Positions 58,301-64,000 of a stretch of 64,000 nucleotides of DNA are shown here, one piece after another (position 1 is the stretch's first letter; each line of letters begins with the position of its first letter). Under the pieces are notes generated by a model, which did not search any database, had not been told where the DNA came from, and saw nothing but the letters and a program-made list of their open reading frames with translations. Position numbers and translations under genes: made by a program. Source of the DNA: Chrysaora quinquecirrha (lineage: Eukaryota > Cnidaria > Scyphozoa > Semaeostomeae > Pelagiidae); NCBI GenBank assembly GCA_014526335.1, contig JACTAT010000014.1, positions 5,798,393-5,862,392 of the forward strand. Reading direction: 5' to 3'.

Positions 58301-61300
58301 ACTGAAAAGTATTCTGCCCTGTGCTGTGCAATGCTATAATGCATCTGCAGTCTTGATCGTGTCATGCCTTTCCTTACCTGAAAGACGTGGCAATAGTTTC
58401 AACTAAAGTAGCACATGACACATGATTGCTGTCTTCGTGAGGAATTGGGCCTCTGTGCTTCACACACTGGGGGTGAATAGTCCGTCCAAGGCTAATCTAA
58501 GCAGTATGACCTCAGTCCTTCCTCTCGATATGTTCACACCTCATGATATCTTTTGCCTTTTGCCTGGAATTACTGAGATCTGGGGACTCTTCTCACTCTT
58601 CTGGCAAGTTTGACCTTCGTTGGAATGGAACCCATAATCATAGCTTTTACAGGTCCGACTTGTCCAACCCGCTGCCACTCTACTAATAGTTGATGATGAA
58701 ATGTTGCTTTGATTTTAGGTGAGCTTGATGGGAACAATCATAAACCTCGCTCAGAACTATTTGGGATCAAACAACATCAATCTACTACAACCAATTGGTC
58801 AATTTGGTACTCGTATTAATGGCGGCAAAGATTCGGCCAGCCCTCGTTACATATTCACAATGTTAAGTCCACTTACACGTTTGATATTCCCTGAGCAAGA
58901 TGATGCTATACTGAATTATCAACAAGATGATGGAGTTAAGATTGAACCTGAGTGGTACTGCCCTATTTTGCCAATGGTACTCGTTAATGGAGCAGAAGGT
59001 ATCGGCACTGGATGGTCGACCAAAATACCTAATTACAATCCAAGAGAATTAGCTGAAAATATCAAGAAAATCATTGCTGGAGAATCTATTGAACCAATGG
59101 TATGTCTTCATCTTTAATTTATTGGTTTCTTTGTTTATAACTTTCTTCCGTGGGTTGGGAGCTAGGGGGCGGCTTTTCAAAAGAACCATCAACCTAGATT
59201 CTTCATCGTGTCCTGTTCAATTTCAGCCTGAAGGAGGCGAAGAGCCCGAAAATGTCACAAAACCCTTCTGACAATGACCACGATATGTCTCTGTGAATTT
59301 CGGTGTTTAGAGGGAGCTTAAAAAAGCTTTCTTGCAGAGGGAAGACAAAGCGCCAGTTTTGAATCAGATAATTTTTTTGGAATTGGCTACTTATTGCATG
59401 ACGCAGTAGGTCCCAGTTTTAAAGAAACAGCAGTTCTAAGCTGCAGTTTCTTATATGTTTGTTTCTTAGAAGTGGGGACTTACTGTACCTGGATGTTTAG
59501 CTTTATATCATCCAGTATTAGACCCTATGCAAATCCCAAGTGTTTAAACGATGATGTTTGATCTTTCTGCCGCCACACTAATCCAAGCAACTTTGACAAA
59601 AAGCTACCTTACTCTATCTATATAAAATATTTAAACAAGAGATTCAAAAATATAGACTCATCATTGAACGTTTCGATCTTATGATCTTCTTCAGCAAACT
59701 GTTCTTTACAATAATTGGGGGCCTACTTATATACCTAGATTACAATAGGGTAACAAAGAAATAAAAACCTAATTAGGGAACCTGCCTAATACAATACAAT
59801 AAAATCAAATAAGTCTAAAGGGAGGGCCGAGGAGGAAAAGACAATAGCGTTAGAAGACAAAGAGGTTTTAGGAGAAGCAGAATAATTAGCGTCGAGGTTG
59901 ACTAATCCAAGCAATTTAGCCTATAAGGTCAATGAAACGCATACCGAGAGTAGTTAATGCACAGACTCTATGGTAATTTGCTTGCTGATCGCCTGCTATC
60001 GTTTATTTTTCCCTAGATGCCATGGTATAAGAACTTCACTGGAACAATCGACCAAGTAGAACCAACGAAATTTATCTCAAGTGGCCAATTTGAAGTTATT
60101 GATTCAAATACGTTGGAAATTTCTGAATTGCCTGTTAAGACATGGACTTCAACTTATAAAGAAAATGTTCTTGAACCATACTTACATGGAACTGACAAGA
60201 TCAAGTCCTGCATAACGTGAGTTGAGACAAAGTGTCCCAAATATTTAGCAAGGATTATAGATCAGCGCAGACATCGTAGGCCATATTTACAACTTTTTTT
60301 CGTCTGCACTCCTCAGAGTATAAACAACAGAAACAGATGGAAACGCTTGATAAAGGCGGTATTTATGCCCAGATGCGAATCGAAATGCACCAATTAGAAA
60401 AGTGATGCCTAATCGGCATTGTGTTTTAGCACCAATCAGCTTGAAAGATACAGTGGGTAGAGCAACAGAATTGATTCTTTGAAGGGTCCAAATGAGAACA
60501 CGAACTTTTTATGTCCACTTAGAACCGGTCTTTTGGTTTGCTGTGGACAGATTCCAAAACTCCTATAGTTAAACCAAGATCTTACTCTGCAAATCATTAG
60601 AACATGAGTTCTTGATCTTGATTGCTCGATATTGGTCAATATAAGTCTGGCAAAGAGATGAATTTTTTAAAATTGATTATATTTGATTAATGTAAATACT
60701 TTCATGATCAAGACGTGTATGTTATTTTTTATGTATTTTCCTCTCTTTATAGTGACTATAGAGACTGCAGTACAGATAAAACAGTGAAGTTCACTGTGGT
60801 AATGGAAGAAAATGAATTAGCAAGTGCTGAACAAGAAGGATTCGCAAAAAGATTCAAATTGGAATCAGCAATCAACACATCAAGCATGGTTAGTACTTTG
60901 TATATGATTGTACATCAACTATATTCGGTATGTAATCGGCATATTAGATACAGTGATGGGTCGTTGATTATAGGAGATCTAATGCAAGTAGTGTTGATGA
61001 CTGGTCACGGTGTTTGACGCACGATCGGTAGGTCGTTGGTTCATATCTTGTCGGGCATGCTTGCTTGAATACTTGCTTGCATGCATGCTTGCTTTATTGT
61101 TTGCTTTCTTGTAATAATGCTATCTTCCTTGCTTGATTGCTTGCTTGCATGCTTGCTTGTTTGTTGCTATCTTGCTTGCTTGTGAAAGTGCTGTGGCGTT
61201 GTGGTGTAATCCAGCTGACTCGTGGTGTCAGAAGCTCAGTCTGGTCAGAGTTGCTTTGCTTTGTTTGCTTGCTTGCATGACTGCTTGCTTGCTTCTTTGC

Positions 61301-64000
61301 AATAATGATATCTTCCTTGCTTGATTGCTATCTTGCTTGCTTGCCTGTTTACTTGCTCGCTTGTTTGATTGCTTCCTTGCAATAATGCTATCTTCATTGC
61401 TTGATTGCTTTCTTCTTGTTTGCTATACACTAAAGTAAAAACTGTTACTTATTACTTGAGATATCAAATTCATTCACTTGTTGTTAATATTCTCTACACA
61501 GGTTTTATTCGATAATGCTGGCGTGCTGAAGAAATACGATGATGTCGAATCGATTCTTAAAGAATTCTATGAAGTGCGATTGAAGAAATACTACGAAAGA
61601 AAGGATTATTTGAAAGGGAAACTTGAAGCAGAATGTTCCAAATTGGAGAATCAAGCCAGATTTATATTGGAAAAAATTGAAGGAAAAATCTCGATTGGTA
61701 AGACATCTTGTTTATTTTATTTCATCCTGAATGTTTGTGATTTTATTTGCATTTCGAAGCTCTTTTAAGATCTGTCGTTGTCTACGTTTGAAGGTGTATT
61801 TGGGTCATGGTCTTATCAAGCTACAGCTAGATCATTGTGTCCAAATCTCAGCGTGGTCGGGGTTCGAATCCAGTCACGGTTGCGTCACAATCAGGTTCAA
61901 GCTCTCCTTAGATGATCTATTTTAAGATCCTTTCAACTGGTGAGAAATGATCAATGATGCCGAAGATGGGAAAGGACCAATGGCTAGGTTGACCTTCTGT
62001 ACCCATAAACCATTAGATTTTTGGCATTCTTTATTCATTTATACTAAAATGCAGTGAACTTAAAAAATGATTTTCATTCTAGAAAACCGAAGCAAACGTG
62101 ATGTGGTAGCAGCTCTGGTAGAGCGAAGTTTCTTATCAGATCCAGTGAAAACATGGAAGAACAGTCTACTGGCAAACAAATTGGATGATGATAGTGAAAC
62201 TGAAAGTGTTGCTTCCAGTGAAGAAACAGGGCCGGATTTCAATTATATTTTAAATATGAATTTATGGAGTCTTTCAAGAGAGAAGAAGGAAGAGCTTTTG
62301 GCTTTGAGAGATGCCAAGGTGATTATTATGGTTATTGTTATTTTGTATCATTCTAAGAGATGTCTATGTGAATTGGTCTGTGAGCTGAAAGGTGTGATCT
62401 GAATAGCCTCAATAATTTCAAATTATGTACAATGTCACTACTTGTATTTAGGTGTCTGGTAGTAATATTTGGAAACTTGGAATCATGATCCTATTAACAG
62501 ATCATAAAATGATCTCAAGTAACCAATTAAAGTGTTATATAGCATCAGTAAAGAGTAAGAAAAGTTTTTGACGCTTGCTAAAATTGCCTGTACAGGTATA
62601 ATATGTCCAGCCCACACTGCCTTCGTGTACCACTTAATGACATGGAGCTTTAAGTCAGTAAATGTCGACTTTCTTAAGTATTTTTTGCTTATTTTATGTC
62701 TTAGAAAGACGAATTGTTCACGCTGATGAAGAAGTCTCCAGAAGATCTTTGGATTGAAGATTTGGATGCTTTCTTATTGGAGCTTGATGTAAGTTTTTTT
62801 TGATAATTTAGATTTTCTCGTCGTTAATGAGTATTATTATGGCTATGTATTATGTTGCAATGTTACTGCTATATTTGTGATAGGGTGTTTTTTGAGAATG
62901 GATATTCAATTGACTGGGGGGAGGGCTTTTATGAAATAATTTCTTTAAAAGGGGGGGTTTAATTAGAAAAGGTGTTAAAAATACTCTGGGCTTCTTTTTA
63001 GAGAAATGCAGTATACCTTTGTTTGCAAAAAAGCAGTTTTGAAATGTTGTTTTGAATTTCAGAAAGTTGAAGAGAAAGAACGAGAGGAGGACATGTTGAT
63101 GGCGCAAGCAACCTCAAAAGCAAAATCAATGAACCAAAGAGCCATGAAGAAACCAAAGAGAAATGCACCAGCTAAGAAAGAGAAAACAACGAAAGAAAAA
63201 GTCGTTAAAGATAATAATGATATCACAGAGATGATGAAGAAGAATTCGAATAAAAATGAAGAAAAGAAGAAAACTCAGGAATCATCATCTTCCAACAGAA
63301 GTATTGTTATTGAAGATGATGCAAGCAGTACTACGTCATCAACTATGATGTCATTGGCTGAGCGGCTCGCTGCTAAAAAGGTAACTATGCTAGAGAGTTC
63401 CTCCTTTGCATTTGCATTATTAACATCATCGTTATTGCTGCAACTGCTTTTATTATTTATATTCTTATTATTATAGCTATTATATTATCAATATAAAATA
63501 AGAAAACCAAGAAAGTCTAAATAAATCTTCTCACTTTTAGCCATTTTTTATTCATGCTTTTTGAGGGTTTTGCAGGTATACATATTATAACAAAACAACT
63601 GTATAATTTTGTCGTCCTTCACGCATTGGTGATTCTTTCGTTACAAAGATTTCACAAGTCGATTCACAAAATGCTGAAATTATTGTTTTTGTTATCAGAA
63701 TATTTTGATGCCTTGCATGGGTTTATCTTAAGCAAAGTGACAAAGTGAAGATCTCAAGTTTCTGTGCTGGGACTAACCTGCAAGATAAACCCAAGGAGTC
63801 TTGTTGCAAAAAAAGAAAGTTCGTCACTTATGTCGTTCATAATTTCACTGTCTAGTTCCATTATTTTATCTTGATGTTATTTATCTTCTTCCTTTATCAG
63901 ACCCATCTAGCAAAGTACAATCCTTGCTGAACTTTGATATTTCAAAGAAGAGAAAACCTACAAAGAAATTGACAGTTCCTTTATCTGATGACGAAGATGA
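46311..64000 (+). CDS. TOP2: DNA topoisomerase II (3' end outside window)
   Basis: Exons 46311-46328, 47412-47673, 48085-48148, 48810-49053, 49594-49806, 50283-50468, 51345-51584, 51930-52226, 52835-53071, 56574-56997, 57603-57724, 58719-59099, 60017-60216, 60753-60888, 61502-61697, 62083-62318, 62705-62788, 63063-63380, 63901 onward. About 1,320 residues are visible. GHKL ATPase: YIGSVES, GGRNGFGAKLCNI. TOPRIM: LTEGDSAKTLAVSG and acidic TDQDQDGSHI. Winged-helix: GKDSASPRYIFTM with the DNA-linking Tyr encoded at 58848-58850 (about residue 813). Then the coiled-coil gate (NQARFILEKIEGKI) and a Lys-rich C-terminal tail. It passes duplexes through ATP-driven double-strand breaks in the nucleus. 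The start MAEVLQ in a tiny first exon is the only ATG joining in frame through a good donor, and is likely but unproven. The exon at 63901 does not match the phase of the exon before it, so a short exon is probably missed. Confidence 0.95.
47205..47330. repeat. 27-bp perfect inverted repeat plus third partial copy
   Basis: The left arm 47205-47231 (starting CAGTACAGTGGAGGGATATC) is exactly complementary to 47267-47293, with a 35-bp spacer. A third, partial right-arm copy (TTACTGATGATATCCATCCAC) follows at 47307-47327. In TOP2 intron 1, about 120 bp upstream of exon 2. Confidence 0.9.
48186..48370 (+). repeat. Dispersed repeat family B
   Basis: GGAACCTTTTTCTGCCTCC, CATTCTTTTAACAACTCTTGG, GGCTCCAAACTCTCCTGATTC, AGAGCTGGAAGATTTTGCAG. 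In TOP2 intron 3. Confidence 0.6.
49915..50098 (+). repeat. Dispersed repeat family B
   Basis: GGGATCTTTTTCTGCG, AAAGCCCGTTCTTTTGG, GGCTCCAAACTCTTCAGAC, AGAGCTGGGAGATTTCACAG. In TOP2 intron 5. Confidence 0.6.
51036..51230 (+). repeat. SINE-like element, family A
   Basis: GTGCTGTGGCGTTGTG at the left and GATTGGCGCTAAATACACC at the right. It belongs to the family represented at 2283 and 52440. In TOP2 intron 6. Confidence 0.5.
52440..52592 (+). repeat. SINE-like element, family A
   Basis: CCAGCTGGCTCGTGGTGTC, then AAGTCGAGGTTCGAGCTCC (B-box-like), then GCCTGGCGCTAAATAAACC. In TOP2 intron 8. Confidence 0.55.
53121..56450. repeat. 40-bp minisatellite, about 83 copies, in TOP2 intron 9
   Basis: Strict 40-bp period with only substitutions and no visible indels. 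The unit is TCTGTCCCTCGAGGACACTA followed by GGTAACTACTGCCTYGGCAG. Each unit has an XhoI-type CTCGAG and two inverted repeats: GTCC-CTCGA-GGAC, and CTGCC-TY-GGCAG (broken in the GACAG variants). It also has a splice-donor-like TAG|GTAACT. The period is not a multiple of three and no frame is conserved, so it is not coding. The array begins 49 bp after the exon 9 donor. Confidence 0.97.
58200..58265 (+). repeat. Small structured dispersed element, second copy
   Basis: GACGGAGCTATACTGAAAC, then a hairpin with stem GCTTGA/TCAAGC enclosing GCGGTGAT. The stem differs from the 43789 copy by a paired C-G to T-A change. Confidence 0.45.
61050..61420. repeat. CTTG-rich repeat (TTGCTTGC)
   Basis: Degenerate CTTGCTTGCATG sequence in TOP2 intron 14, interrupted at 61188-61252 by a fragment of SINE-like family A (CCAGCTGACTCGTGGTGTC). 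Confidence 0.75.
61800..61935 (+). repeat. SINE-like element, family A
   Basis: Contains CGGGGTTCGAATCCAGTCAC (61858-61877), a clear tRNA B-box-like core, then GCGTCACAATCAGGTTCAAG. In TOP2 intron 15. Confidence 0.55.

Overview
The window is animal nuclear DNA: AT-rich, with GT-AG introns of roughly 250-1900 bp in most genes, dense simple repeats and short non-autonomous transposons inside introns. CIP2A, a protein I know only from animals, together with DYNLRB, the folate enzymes and eukaryotic TOP2, points to a metazoan, probably an invertebrate. I cannot place it more finely than that. No prokaryotic, viral or organellar gene was recognised.

Layout on the + strand unless stated. (1) 30-7872: 3' part of an inversin-like ankyrin-repeat/IQ protein. 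(2) 7966-9795: degenerate AACT arrays. (3) 10251-10583: single-exon dynein light chain roadblock (DYNLRB). (4) 11861-27178: complete CIP2A gene in 27 exons, including a probable U12-type AT-AC intron. (5) 27775-31545: methylenetetrahydrofolate dehydrogenase/cyclohydrolase (the D/C half of MTHFD1). (6) 33460-34182, minus strand: intronless omega-like Cys-type glutathione transferase. (7) 35233-45204: formyltetrahydrofolate synthetase (the FTHFS half of MTHFD1) in 25 exons. (8) 46311 to beyond the right edge: DNA topoisomerase II, with a 3.3-kb minisatellite of a 40-bp unit in one intron.

The most unusual arrangement is in the folate genes. Many animals make one trifunctional C1-THF synthase. 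Here the D/C part ends in its own stop codon and the FTHFS part has its own start. The two are separated by an oppositely oriented GST gene, and the FTHFS N-terminus still carries the linker sequence of the trifunctional protein. I read this as a split of an ancestral MTHFD1 gene. Both products lack an obvious mitochondrial presequence and together would perform the cytosolic conversions among formate, 10-formyl-, methenyl- and methylene-THF.

Introns and spacers are full of mobile debris: about 14 copies of a palindromic MITE with GGCCCTGGCCAAACGATC-like ends, two tRNA-related SINE-like families, a dispersed family of about 170 bp, and several tandem arrays. Two exons that are otherwise conserved (D/C exon 4 and CIP2A exon 14) each contain an apparent single-base frameshift, which may be assembly errors. 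Exon boundaries were called by eye from splice sites, reading frame and remembered family sequence; none was checked by alignment or RNA data.
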